This document shows, piece after piece, positions 11,201-23,301 of a stretch of DNA of 64,000 nt. Position numbers and translations under genes: made by a program. Positions within the stretch are counted from its first letter, which is position 1, and every line of letters starts with the position of its first letter. Source of the stretch: Trogon surrucura (taxonomy: Eukaryota > Chordata > Aves > Trogoniformes > Trogonidae). The notes under the pieces are model-generated. The model was not told the origin of the DNA, did no database searches, and worked only from the letters and a program-made list of their open reading frames with translations. The stretch spans positions 3,157,562-3,221,561 of the forward strand of contig CM036624.1 in the NCBI GenBank assembly GCA_020746105.1, given 5' to 3'.

Positions 11201-12630
11201 ACCAAAAACGTCAGCATAAAGTTTCAGTAATAAAGCAGTCTAGCAACATGCACAAACCAGGTGAGCATGGACAAGGAAGCTCAAAACATGGTTAATTCCT
11301 ACCTCCTATAAAGGAAAATCACCTAATTAACCTAACTCCTATGAAGGAAAATCCTTTCTTAGAAAATCTCCGTCTAAAAAGAAAAGTCCTCTTTGTTAAG
11401 ACAGACTCTAGCTTGTGTACTCAGAGTCGAAGGAATTTGCATAGCACTTTTTCACGTTCAACTTCACAGATAAGCAAGGCTTAAGACTCCCATAAAAATG
11501 AAGGTGGTTCATAACATTGTCAAAATTAAGGTTATCAAAATTAAGGTTACCGAAGCTTCTTTTTTTCTTTTTTTTTTAAACACACATAAGAAAATCTGCT
11601 TTGAAGATTATAGGTTGCTCCCACTATTAATTCTCCATAATAATAATCTTTAAAAAAAGAGAAATCTCTCTCGGAGCTGTTTCCCACCATTTTAACCCAG
11701 AAAAGAACACGTAAGATATAATGAGTCTTCTGTCTTCACCTGGGCCATCCAACTGCTTGCTGGCAGAATCACAAATAGAAATGCACTCTGCAGTTTGGTG
11801 CATATGAATATTATTCTCTTTTATCTCCTCAGGTTTTCTTTCAGCGCAGCTTAGCTAGAAGCTAATTTCAATTAAAAAAAAAAATCCTTCTCAGACCCTC
11901 AAAACTCACGTGCTAACATTTTCAGCTATCAAAGTCGGGTTCATACATTAGAGGTCTAGTTTTAGCAGTTGAAGCTAAACACTTTGATAAAGGAAACAGA
12001 CTTAATTTACCTGTTAAACATCTTCCTGGAGAACTATCCAACCGGAGAACACGCATCCCACATACAGATTCTTTGGCTGTGCCGTGTCACACCTCACCCA
12101 GGAGCTGTCACTTCAGCAGAAGGAGCAATATCAAGGCAGGCCTAAGAAGAAAGCAGAATATCCAGCAAAGAATACATTAGCCTCTTAGTTAAGGACAAGA
12201 GGAGTCAAGCAAAACCTGCAATCATTACATCCGTTTCCTAAATAGGCAGGGGAGGAGGGAAAGCCCTGAAGATAGCTTAGAGCAACGTAGGACTGAGAAC
12301 CCAGAAATAATAAACATTGCAGTTATCTTCCAAGCATCTATATGCAAAATATTCATAGATATGTGTATCTAGGCAGCTATATATATATTGCTTAAAGAAC
12401 TGTACACATAAAAGGACTCTCAGAAGTCAGCAGGTTAAAGAGAGTGCTCCTAAATTAGGTGGGGGAGCAGTGAAAGTCACAGACCTAGAACTGCAGCCTT
12501 GCAACTTGAAATTAAGTGTTGCTGCCGTTATGGTGATATGACCAGGAGCGCTCCCCTGGAATTTGGCCCCAAAACCACTCCTCTCCCAACTGGCAAAAGA
12601 GCAAGTACTTGTACTGCCTCCCTCTCGAGC
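8276..12630. other. Non-coding AT-rich DNA
   Basis: I see no gene, RNA or datable mobile element in this stretch. It includes a perfect 15-bp tandem duplication at 11520-11549 and, at about 11300-11355, two loosely similar copies of a CTCCTAT(A/G)AAGGAAAATC motif. Scattered A and T runs are common. Confidence 0.55.
11520..11549. repeat. 15-bp perfect tandem duplication
   Basis: TCAAAATTAAGGTTA occurs twice head to tail with no mismatch, consistent with a recent slippage event. Confidence 0.9.
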
Positions 12631-12639
12631 AATAGCTTA

Positions 12640-13160
12640 CCCTCCCCAGGGCATGGAAGACCTGGATTCAAATTCCAGCTTTGCCAATAGGATCTTGAAC
12701 CCAAATCTCCACGCTACATCCAACCAGATATTCTGGCTGAGAGAGGCTCTCAAGTGCCTCCTCAACAAGCTTTTGCCATTTGCAAAGAGCCGTTAAATAT
12801 TCAGCTGGCGACAGAGGATATGCTCAGCTACGCCTTGATAATTGAGACACCAACTATTCTTTTAGGGTTTGCTCCTGGGAGCAATCGTTGGAGCAAATCC
12901 TAAAGCACAGGGGAAGGGAACCATGTGCAAGATATGCCAGGCGAGGCCAGCCGGGCACGGCTGCAGAATGGTGCTCAGCACCAGCCTGGTCTAAGCAACT
13001 GAGAATTCACTTTCCAGGTATTTTTGGTGGCCAGGGTCTTTGGGCACCTCCATGGTGAGCTAAGCACTGAACGGGGCATTCTGAGAATTTTGAATTTAGG
13101 TACTGGGAAAGCCAGCTAAGCACATACGGCACCTGCGGAACACACTTCAGTGAAATAATG
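12640..13160 (+). repeat. Probable ancient amniote SINE-like repeat
   Basis: The segment from about 12648 has a B-box-like tRNA-derived signature, ACCTGGATTCAAATTCCAGC followed by TTTGCC. An inverted-sense echo, TCTTGAACCCAAATCTCC, follows. Then come a CTGGCTGAGAGAGGCTCTC stretch and, further on (about 13090), GAATTTTGAATTTAGGTACT. This order resembles old MIR/CORE-type or related tRNA-SINE remnants known from birds, turtles and crocodiles, but I recall the family only in outline. The limits are guesses. A perfect hairpin lies inside (12861-12904). Confidence 0.4.
12861..12904. repeat. 15-bp stem hairpin
   Basis: The left arm TTTAGGGTTTGCTCC (12861-12875) pairs with the right arm GGAGCAAATCCTAAA (12890-12904) over all 15 positions, with 14 Watson-Crick pairs and one G-T wobble (or A-C on the other strand). 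The loop is 14 nt. It sits within a probable ancient repeat, so it may be part of that element. I recognise no microRNA seed. Confidence 0.75.
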
Positions 13161-16100
13161 CTGCTTGATCGTGCTTAAACTAGGCTAATTTTGTAAGGAT
13201 TGTTTTAAATGCCCACCAAAAATTACTTGCGCATTGTAACTTGGAAAAAAAAAAAATCATTCTGTTCTTTCTCATACAATCTCTTGGTAATTTTGAGAAG
13301 GTCCCTGGATTCAATAAAACCTGGAAATGCTGTGAGGATGCATTTACAATTGTTTGCACACTGGCTTCAGCATTGACGTTTCTAATTTTATTGTTAATAT
13401 TCTGCCGTTTTAATTTTCAGTATGCCAACTCGGTACAGACATCATCCGGGTGGTGAAAGCTGGGGTCAGCTGAACTACTCTGTAGGTATTTGCCTGTTTG
13501 GCGTTCGGTGCATGTGCAGGGCAGTTTAATATTGATATTTAGACTTAACTGCCAGCAAACTTTTTGTTTAAAATAGAACGATTTCTAAATTCACTAAATT
13601 GATGCCTTGGCAAGTGAAGAACTGAACGACAAATACCAAAACAGCTGAACATAAAGGCATTCCATTTAATATAAGATAACAAACGGAAACAAAACATGAC
13701 CTTCTTACCATTTGAGACCAGAGACAAACCTGTTTAACTCCTTAATCGTGCAGGATGGCAAGACATTTGTTACATAACAGTGACTTCAGATGGCGTTTTT
13801 AAATTCTGCCATCTTTTCAGCGAAGAACGGAAGATTAGACTTCTACAGACTCCGAGAGACAGGGAGTGGAGCCAGCAGCAATATTTAGCACAGAGTGACT
13901 GATTTCTGGCACCATCTAGCTTCTCTGCGCCAGGAATCTGGCAGCCTGGTAGGTGCTTTTCAAAGAGGCTGATTGAATAGTTGATACTAGTGCTATACAA
14001 AGGCTTGAAACAGCACAAGAAAGAAGGAGAAAGAGCAGGTCCTAAGCCCCAAGACTACATTAATTTTTTTTTCGATTTTTTTTTTCTTTTTTTAAATAAA
14101 AGTAGCAGGGAAGAAAATCCTGGGCAGAATGCCAAAGCCAAGAGAATGCAGACCCTGTTCATCATTCAGCTTCTGACTACATATCTCTGACAAACATCTA
14201 TAATATATATCAAATGCGTTAGGCACAATGCAAGAAAGACTCTTAATTCTTAGTTTTCAAGAGACACAGTATAATGTGCGAAGTACAGGTTTGCTTTGAC
14301 CAATAACACTATCCCCTCTTTCACTCAAAGCTGCAGAACTCCAAGTTTTTGTGATTAAGATAGTGAATTTATACTCATTCGTTACACCTACAAGGAATTT
14401 GAACTCTAGAAACTCCAGTTCATCAGCACCAGCTCTGTATAGAAAACTGCTGACCCTTTGAGAAAAACAGACATGTTTCATTGCTGAATGTCAAAATTTG
14501 TGACATGTGCAAACTTTGAATGCTTGTTCACTGCAAAGTTTTGCAGAAATATTTACTCATCAGCATAAAGACGCGTTTACAGACTTACACCCTGGGAAAC
14601 CACAAAGGACAACAAATAAGGGTGGTTTATATCTTTAGTAGAGGAAAAAAGCGTGAGGAAATAGTAAAAAAAAAAAAATAATCTGACTGGACTACACCAG
14701 GCAGGCAGAGCAAGCTGGCTTTCTCTATTTGCACAATGAAACTTTCCTTCTATTTGAAATCACCTGGAATGCACTTTAGCAGCTAATCCCTTCAAATTTG
14801 GTTTACTCAGCACAGGCCAAATCAAAGCAAGAATTCTCAAATCCATGACCAACCCAATTCACTTTCTCATTCACTTTGGTCTTTTCGACTCCATACACGG
14901 ACAAAACTACTAAAATAGAAAAATATTACCTACTTTCTACACACAATGAATACATATGAGTCTCCTAATGGAAAGAATTGAACACATTTACATGCTTTTC
15001 CCTATAATTCATTTAAAGTGATATTTCTCTGCTTCTCCCTCAGTGTCTTAATTTAGCATACTCCATCTATATAGACATTTTCTCTGTAAATAGGTCTAAT
15101 GTTATTCTGCTATTGATTCATTCATGATCAATCTTTCTGTTTTATGATTTCATCCAACAGCTGAAGTGTAAGTGCAAGGAAGACATAGTTGCCTATTTGT
15201 TTTAGCAGTATTTCAAATGTTTTCCTTTAAAAACAGTCAAATGTTCTGTTCTCCCTGGGTATTTAGGGTTTTAGACTACACATTTTCCACTTTTTTTGAT
15301 TCTACAAGACTATGAAGGACCATATATTTTCCACAGCATAGAGACAGCTGATATCTGAACATTAGCAAGTCAATATTTGGTGTGACATGACTAAGAGTAC
15401 CCAGGTGGGAAGGAATTTCAAGATTTAGATCCGAGTAAGAGCTCAAACGAACGCAGTCTGAACTCCAGGCAGAAGTTCAACCTGAGGTTTGAAACTGCTC
15501 TCAAAGTCAGCACCTGTTATTTGAAGACACATTAAACAGTTGCAGATAAAAATGCAAAAGAAAGTAAAAGAAAATTAGGCAATGAGAGCAAACCAGAGAA
15601 CCTGTTCATAAAGGGGAAAGGAAAACTGAGACATCTGCCAACAACCTATAACCTGGATGTCTGTTAATGGCTTTATATTCAGTTATATGTTCTTCAATTG
15701 TAATTACTACAAATTATGAATATCTACAGAGTTTGGATGAGCCAGAGGTACTAGAACGAAAGGATCTGTGTGTTTTTCTGAGAAATGCATTGCTCTGAAT
15801 TTAACACTGTGATATTCTCTCACATTTCACTTTTTAAGTGATGCAGAATAGAGCTCTGGAATTGTTAGCAGAAACTTCCCCGATTGTCAAGGGAAGGGGT
15901 CTTTTAAAATCCCTTTGTCCTTTTTTATTTCCCTGCATGAAGTTTCAGGGTGATGTCTTGTTTTGAAAAGCTTGGGAGATAATTTTCTAGAGAGTGGTAA
16001 AGAGTGGTAAAGTCCTCCTTTGCAGCATATGCCCAATCCAAAATTGTTGGCCCCATAGCACCTCCAGAACAAAGCTGTCATGGATTTGATTGAAGATGTT

Positions 16101-19100
16101 ACGGCATTGCTAATGTCCTCTTTCTAGAAGGCAGCTCTGCTGTTTTCTTCCGCATGAAGTCAGACTTTCTGGCACGCACATATGCAAACCCACCACTCCC
16201 ACAACAACAACAAAATAAATAGCAAACTTGGAGAAAGGAAAAAAAAAAAAAAGGAGCCCACATCTGGCAAGTGCTGGGTTTATGTTATATTTTCAAAAGA
16301 CATTTATAATATGCAGGTAATCCAGTATAATTATAAACAGTTGAATGAGATTCTGATTCTAACCTTCAGATAGCCCGAACAGGTGCTTTAGAGTAAGCAT
16401 TGGAAAGAAGACAAGGAAGGGAAAAGTATTAAAAGCACTATAGGAATGGGGTAGTGCTACCCTTATTTTTGATATTCAGGAGGAGTTTGGCATGACTACA
16501 GTAGCCCACTCCTTTTTTGCACTGAATAATTCCCAGCATCTCTGTATCACCACATCTCAGATACACATATTGAGGAAAATCTAGATCTCAAACCGTTTGC
16601 CGTCAGTTTCCTTCTAGTTTTCACCCAAGGAGAGGTGGGGCAAATTGCTAAGGATTTTAGCTGCTCTCTATTCTCCTTCCTCACTTCACTGTGTCTTACA
16701 TGACATGAGCAGTGCTGTGAACAACATACGACAATAATATTGAGCTCTTATGCAAGCTAGTCGGACTAGACCTTCGTATGTCAATTGAGCACGATCCACA
16801 TTTCACAACAAGAAAAATAAGTTCCAGAGATACAGACACACTGGTTATACCCTGTCTTTTGTCGTATAATATTTTTCCTTCCATCCTATTCAGTAATTTA
16901 TTTCTTCCCATCTCATATTCTGTCTCCCACAGCCTTACGGGACAGCGTTTGAAACCTTAAACAATTTCAATCAATGGGGTGAGGTCAGCCATCGGATCCA
17001 TGGGACTGGCAAGATGAGAACAAATTTATCCCAAATTCAAGTGCAGCGCTCTGTTCAGACAGCTGTGCTGCCTGCTAGTTACCAGGTTGAATTGAAAACA
17101 AAAGTTATATTAGAAGACAGCAGGATCATTATTTCTCCCTTCTGCCCACCTCCTCAAGTGCCTGAGGTCATTTTCCACAACAAAAATGAAAGCCCTTCTT
17201 GGAAGTGTTTTTGTGCTAAACAGCGGTGGTTAATTTCTTGCAACTAATTAGTTATTCAAGTGAAAGTATAATGACCCTCCAACATGATTGAAAGTGCTTC
17301 AACTGAGTTTCCTGCTAACGGTGTACTTCTAGAAAAGATGCAATAAATCAGCAGGGTTATGGAAATCTTTAAACAAAGCAAGTCTATGACAGGAACCCAT
17401 TAAAGATACAGCTATGTAATATTTATGTACCTCGCCGACTTGTGCTTTTAACCTAGCACTTTCAGCTACAGCTATTTAACACCTGGGTCATATTCTTTAA
17501 GAATAAAATCTAGCCTATCTGCTAAAAGTCGGCATAATGCCTCTGCACTAGGTGTTTGGAGTATAGAGAAACCATAGGTCTTACAGAATGGAATTTTATC
17601 TGGTTTTTTTCTTAAGAAAAATACAAACAGGACACCTTTAAGCAGCACAGAAGATGTAACCTGCGAGCCTCAAACTCCCTGACTACCCTTAGCAAGAAAA
17701 TCAGTACAAGCCTAAGCAAGAAAGTTTCTATAAATCCAAGGAGGTACTAACACAAAATCAAAACTTGTTGGAGTGGTCAATGGCACCTACGATTGTTCAG
17801 ATTATTTGTTGATCAAGAGTGGTTACTGGGATGGTAATAGTAGATCTCTAGAGATTTTTAGGGGTGCTGACTGCATAAAATGCCATCTACTTACTCCAAA
17901 AACTACTACTTCATTACAGATTGTGTGTTTAAATATATTAGGTACTGCAGAAAAGACCCAGTTATGTAGAAATACATTTCAGTTATGCTTGGACCTCCTG
18001 GATGTTACAGATGTACAAATCCGATCCCTTTAAATCTCCAAAAGGAAGAGATTCCCCTTTCTTCCATCACATTAAATGATGGTTGCATTTTTAAAACGCA
18101 CGTAAACATACGTGAAGCTGAGAGAATAGTTTGATAATCTCCGCTTTGGCTATATGTGCTTTCATTCATTCATTTACCTCATTCACTCATTTACTTCATT
18201 GCCAACCTCCCAGTCAGTCTTCCCATGGTTTTAAAAGACAGAATTATGATTCACAAGCCAGTTTCAGTCAACATCCCAAATATTATTTCCAGGCTTCTCC
18301 TTCCTTACTGCAGCAGATGGCTACGAGAAGAGAAATCTCGCTGCCGTGGGGCTGCAGAAGGGAAACTATGGGAAGGGATGTAGGACCAGCAATTTCCTGG
18401 GACTGTGAGGCTTGAAGGACAGTGAAAAGGAGACCAAACATTACTCCCCCTTCGCAATAAAATCATCTTTGCTCATACCACAGGTTTTTGGGCCAATGAC
18501 CACTTTCAACTTGCACTTTCTGTTGGAAAAATAAATTAGGAGTCCAGCTCAATTCTGTCAATGGGAAGTTTAAAGTGGTCACTGGAGCACAAAGAGCTTT
18601 TCAAAGGGCAGCTGAGCTTAACAGGGACAAGGAGGAGGATGTTGAGAGCACCACAAAATTACGGGCAGATTACAAACATTAAGGGTGCACTATTTTTCAA
18701 CAATAAAGATAAGGCTTTTACAAGTTTGCAGGAACTGTTGTATCTATTTATTGTTGGTTATTTTTCTTTAGAAGAGTAATTACTTAAACATGCCTGTGCT
18801 AGGGCAGAAAATAAGCAGTTTGTGTGTGCTGATCTTTATTAAAAGAAGAAACAACAGAAAACAGTAGATGAACTAGGCGCTTGCTCCCTGAATACACAGG
18901 ATTATGCCTCACATTTGTGCTGTAAATCATTGGGTCCAGAACAAGTAATTGTAGTGCAGTGGGTTTTGCTATGCTAAGTATTTAAACTGTGTGCCCAGTC
19001 CTTCAAAGTCTGAGCTTATTCTGTGTTCAGAGCTTTGTAGGGCTGAGTCAATAGCATATTTGTTTTGAATGGCTGTTCCTAGATAACAGTAACAAAAATC

Positions 19101-20069
19101 CAAAACTTGTTTACATCATTTAACATGCCTAACAGCTTAGCTTGAGACACTAAAAAAAAAAGGCAAGCTAGCAGAAAGCCCACAATTCTTTAGAATGGTC
19201 TCAGCTATTGAAAATAATAAGTTACACCATCAAAAGCCAGAAAGAGTGTTTTGCCAACTTCGAACAAAAATTGTTTTTTTTTTGAACTGGAGCAACGAGT
19301 GGCATAAAAGGATTTCAAAGAATTTCCTCTTCTCCCTGAAGATAGCCAGACTTGCACGCTGCAGAGGCTGGAAGACAAGCATGTCTATGCAGTAGCCTTC
19401 ATTTATCAGAACATGCAGAACGCATGATGGAGAGTCAAAACAAAGCACATCAGGCAATTCTGCCAATCCTGCGAAAACTTTCTTCCAATCGAGCAGCTCT
19501 ACTAGACAGATGTTACATCAGCCAGTGCCCCTCTACTATTTTCTGAACTTGTATCTTAAGAACAGATTTCACCCACATTTACACACAGACACCCATGGAG
19601 TGTTCAGCAGACTCTCAAATTGCATTTATGGTCTTATTTGTGTGAAGTATTAGGAACAGAGATGAAGCGTAACCTCTCTTCTGTTTCAAACTACACATTA
19701 AAAATTCTAAGTACGTTAGCAACAAATATATTCGGAAATTTCAAAAGGAAAAAAAATGCAAGAATGCCAAAATACAATGACACCAACATAGTGCAGACAG
19801 GCAACGATTTACTATTCTTACATTTTCAGAATCGCAGTTCTGAGCGCTGCCTGCCTTTAGCTAGCATCTGGTACCGTGCAATAAACAGTGTTTGGAAAAA
19901 ACAGACCTTTTCATATCTACGTGCTGCCTCGCAAGCTCCTAATACTTAACCTGGAAGCGGGCAGAACTCAAAAAGGTGCCTCTTTTCCAGTGAAGACGTG
20001 ATTTCCCCTCTCAGGGCCCGGGGCAGTGTGCCTCAATTGCTAATAGCTCGAGCTGTGTGCAATAGCCCT
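13161..20069. other. Non-coding AT-rich DNA
   Basis: No exon or RNA gene is recognised. Simple sequence includes a doubled GAGTGGTAAA at about 15993-16012, an (ACA)n run near 16202, a degenerate CATT tract at 18164-18210, and several A/T runs such as those at 14070-14100 and 16239-16252. If a transcript starts in the 5.8 kb island, this would be its intron. Confidence 0.55.
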
Positions 20070-20235
20070 GTATTGTTTATATAGCACCTCGCATGTTCAA
20101 AGCACTATGAGATATCAGCCATCGCTACACTTTTACGAGGCTGTAAGTATAACCCACTAAACGTGAGGGTTCAAATGACTTGCCCTTGATCAAAAGAAAC
20201 TTTGTGCGGCAGGACCGTAATTATTTGAATTTGGT
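20070..20235 (+). repeat. Probable ancient L2/MIR-type fragment
   Basis: TATATAGCACCTCGCATGTT, followed by CAAAGCACTATGAGATATC and, about 90 bp later, AAATGACTTGCCCTTGATCA, matches the order of landmarks in old L2/MIR-type 3' ends: 'ATAGCACCTTTCAT..CAAAGCACTT' followed by 'AAGTGACTTGCCCAAGGTCA'. The central part is too decayed to align by eye. Such remnants predate birds and are sometimes kept as regulatory DNA. Confidence 0.5.
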
Positions 20236-23200
20236 AATTCTCACAGTCCATTCCTAGGGTGAGTCAGAAAGAGGGGGGTGGGATATTAAACCAGTTGCGC
20301 TCCACTCTGACAGGGAGATACAGGCACACAGAGGATCTCTGAGTTAACTTGCACCCACACGCACCTTTTCTGGTAACTTCCAAAAAAAAAAAAAATTAAA
20401 AATCAAAAGTGCAAATTAAAATGTTTTAAAAGCCCCCTAGAATGGCTTTCTGTGAAAGTGCGCGCTTCATATAGTCACTGTGAAACACCTGAAAGACAAT
20501 ATAAAAACTGTACTGAAATACTCCAGAAATCCTAAGATGGAGATATCCATTTGTTCAGAAGCAATTTCGGTTTTTATAAACGCAAGGAGACTAACAGGCA
20601 AGTAAAAACCAATCAGCCCATTTTCTGCAGGTAAAAGAACTGCAACCTATTGTCTAACACTTGACCACAGCAGGACTCAGTAACTTTTAGAAATATATAA
20701 TATTTTTACTCTCCATTTTTCTACATACTTTCATTCTACGAAAATTCAGTTGCTATGCCAACATTTCTAAGTCTGGCCTCAAAATAACAAGTCTCCATTC
20801 CCGTAATATAAATACAAACGAAATGTTGAAAAACAACCGATGAATCCACAGTCTTGGCATGCATGACAACCAAATAAATGCTTGAGATAAACACTAAACA
20901 TGATACGTCCTGAAGATTCTTCTCTTTACAGCTCAAAACAATGTAAAAATACTAACACTGGCATTGAAGACAGAGTAAGAAAAATCTTATCCTCCGCCTT
21001 TCCATCCAGTACCCTTCCTATCATCCAATATTGTCTTTCCCACGTTTTACATTTTAACTTGTGTGCAGTCTTGGTTTCCATACACACCATATGTTTTCTG
21101 AGCGCAGCTTCACAGTTACTGGCCTTAGAATCTCGCCTGCAGCATCACATGGGAAATAGATCATACCAAGACAAAAACGTAGACCACTGCACCCAATCCA
21201 GATTCATCAAATGAGAAAAGAACGCCTGTTCAAGGCTATCACAGGAAGGGGGAGAGGTGGCACCGAGTACAGAGAATTACCAACAGAACTTGTGTTTTAG
21301 CAGAGTGGACCACAATGCTCTTTTTACCCCCTCTAACATACAACTTCCATTTGACATTTTGTGTGTACAGGCCTCTAAAGTCTACACCAGACTGCGTTTG
21401 CAATTTCTACTGTTCTGACTTACGTTGCCCAAAAAGTTAAATTGCTGAAATATTTGCTAAAATATTAAAGTTTAAGCATAGATACTAAGGTAAAAAGCAG
21501 TTACTGTATTCCTGCTACTAATCTAAAGAACAGATGTTTGCCTATGATTTATGGACACTAAAATATGTGCATATCTTCCATAAATAGTAATGTGTTCCAG
21601 TAACAAAGAGTGGGGAACTGTCATCCAAAAGGCTGGGAAACTGCAGACGGTATTATAATTTATTCACCAATTTCTTGGCTTTAAATAAAAAGCAAAGCTT
21701 CTAGGTCCAGTGCCTCAATCCTGTAGGCTGGAAAAGCTCTTACAATTTCAAACAGGACTAACAATGTGAAGTAATAAACTGCAGAGTCAGGCTCAATAGA
21801 CCAGAAATAAAAGTGTGTTTAGAGCACGTGAATGCAACTATGAAGTGTTAAGAGGAACCATTTATATTGATTGAGGTGCGGTAAGTCTAAAGCAGTAAGC
21901 AAAGAGCCAATATTGCCCTGAGTGTTTGGTTAAATTTTGTTTTGAAAGTGTCTTTAATATCAAAATTTAACAAAATACTTAATCAGGTAAAATTTTAACG
22001 GCTAAAGCATAGTTTTGAATTCTGCAATTATTTCTGGAAGCGCAATCAAACATTTGATTGAATTAATATCAATACTGCTCCTCACATTTGTTCTGCTCCT
22101 AAATTAGCTCGGCTAATCAGCATCTTGCCTCACAGCCTGTGTTGCACACATGTAAAGTTATCCGATGGGTTTCATTTCAAGAGCACAGTCAAGTTTTGGA
22201 CAGCAGACTTACTAAAAAACTTAGTCAAAGGCTACAAGCACACGGATTAGCATACTAGGAGATATTCTGGTTTCTGGGCCATCAGAACTCTGATAAGACT
22301 CGACGAACTGTGATGGCTACGCACGTCAAACACATTTTGATTTAGTTTAAAGAAGTCCTGTGGTTATTATTCCACCTCAGAAAGCGTGTGCCAGGATGTT
22401 TTTCCCCTCTCTTATTTCACACGCAACAATCAGCGTGATTCTTTGTGACTTTTGATTTCTCCGTGTGATAACATACAAAGCAGCAGCCTTGCAGAATGCA
22501 GAATTTAAGCAAGGCAATCACAGTTTTCCCTCCTGTCTCAGGCTGCCATGCGCTAGTGCTTCAAGATGTTCTGCAGCTGCTACTTTTCTCCAGGGATGAC
22601 TGTACTCCAAGAAATGGTGAAATACTCCCCAAAACATTTTTTTTTCCCCAGCAGAAGTTTACCAATATGTTTCCACCGGTTGAAGGCAACATGAAAATGA
22701 TGCGATTGTCTAGTTGGATTTTTTTTTTTAAAAAATCAGCCTACGAATCTCTGCATTAGCAATTAGGAGCTGACGCCGTGCTCCAGCACGCTGCAGGAAA
22801 AACTGCAGCTGATGTTTGTAAAATACAGTGAGAATCACACTACAATGAACATTACTGGATTCTGTTCTTGCAGTTCTTAAGTCCGCAGAAGAAATGAATA
22901 CTTTTATCAGAAAAAAAAAAGATTTTCTCTTGATAGCTGCACAGTTTTTTTACTTTCAGCATATAAGTCAAAGTCACCCCAAAATAATTTGAATCTCTAA
23001 TAACTACAGTCAGCTGGATTTAAATTCTTTTGGTGGAAGAACAGCAATGTCAATACCTACTGAGATTGAGTATTACTGCTAACTTGTTGCAGGTAAAACA
23101 TCAATGCAACATGAACATTTATCATTTGAGAAAGGTTTAATAAAAAAAAGGATCAACGCCCAACACAAAATATAGAAAAGTTGATAAGAACTGATAACGG

Positions 23201-23242
23201 ATCATTCTACTTCACTTTTTTCCAGATGAGCATCCAGGTGCC
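20236..23242. other. Non-coding DNA
   Basis: I see nothing classifiable here. A few poly-A runs are present (for example at 20383-20395), as is an A/T-rich segment at 21440-21480. Confidence 0.55.
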
Positions 23243-23301
23243 AGCTGGTGTAAACGCAGATGCCACTGACGTCAATGGAGCTGTGTCAGTTTACACGAGC
23301 T
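23243..23301. repeat. 59-bp imperfect palindrome centred on a CRE (TGACGTCA)
   Basis: The arms AGCTGGTGTAAACG and CAGTTTACACGAGCT, with CCACTGACGTCA opposite TGACGTCAATGG, make an imperfect palindrome. Its centre, 23267-23274, is the full cAMP-response element TGACGTCA. The pattern 'GCTGGTGTAAA...CCA.TGA.GTCAATGG...TTTACACCAGCTGA' is one I associate with an old palindromic repeat in sauropsid genomes, without being able to name the family. The CRE may be an accident of the repeat's symmetry or an exapted ATF/CREB site. Confidence 0.55.

Noticed and set aside
18164-18210. CRISPR-like or satellite array
   Set aside because: It is a degenerate CATT simple repeat without spacers; CRISPR arrays are not expected in a vertebrate genome.
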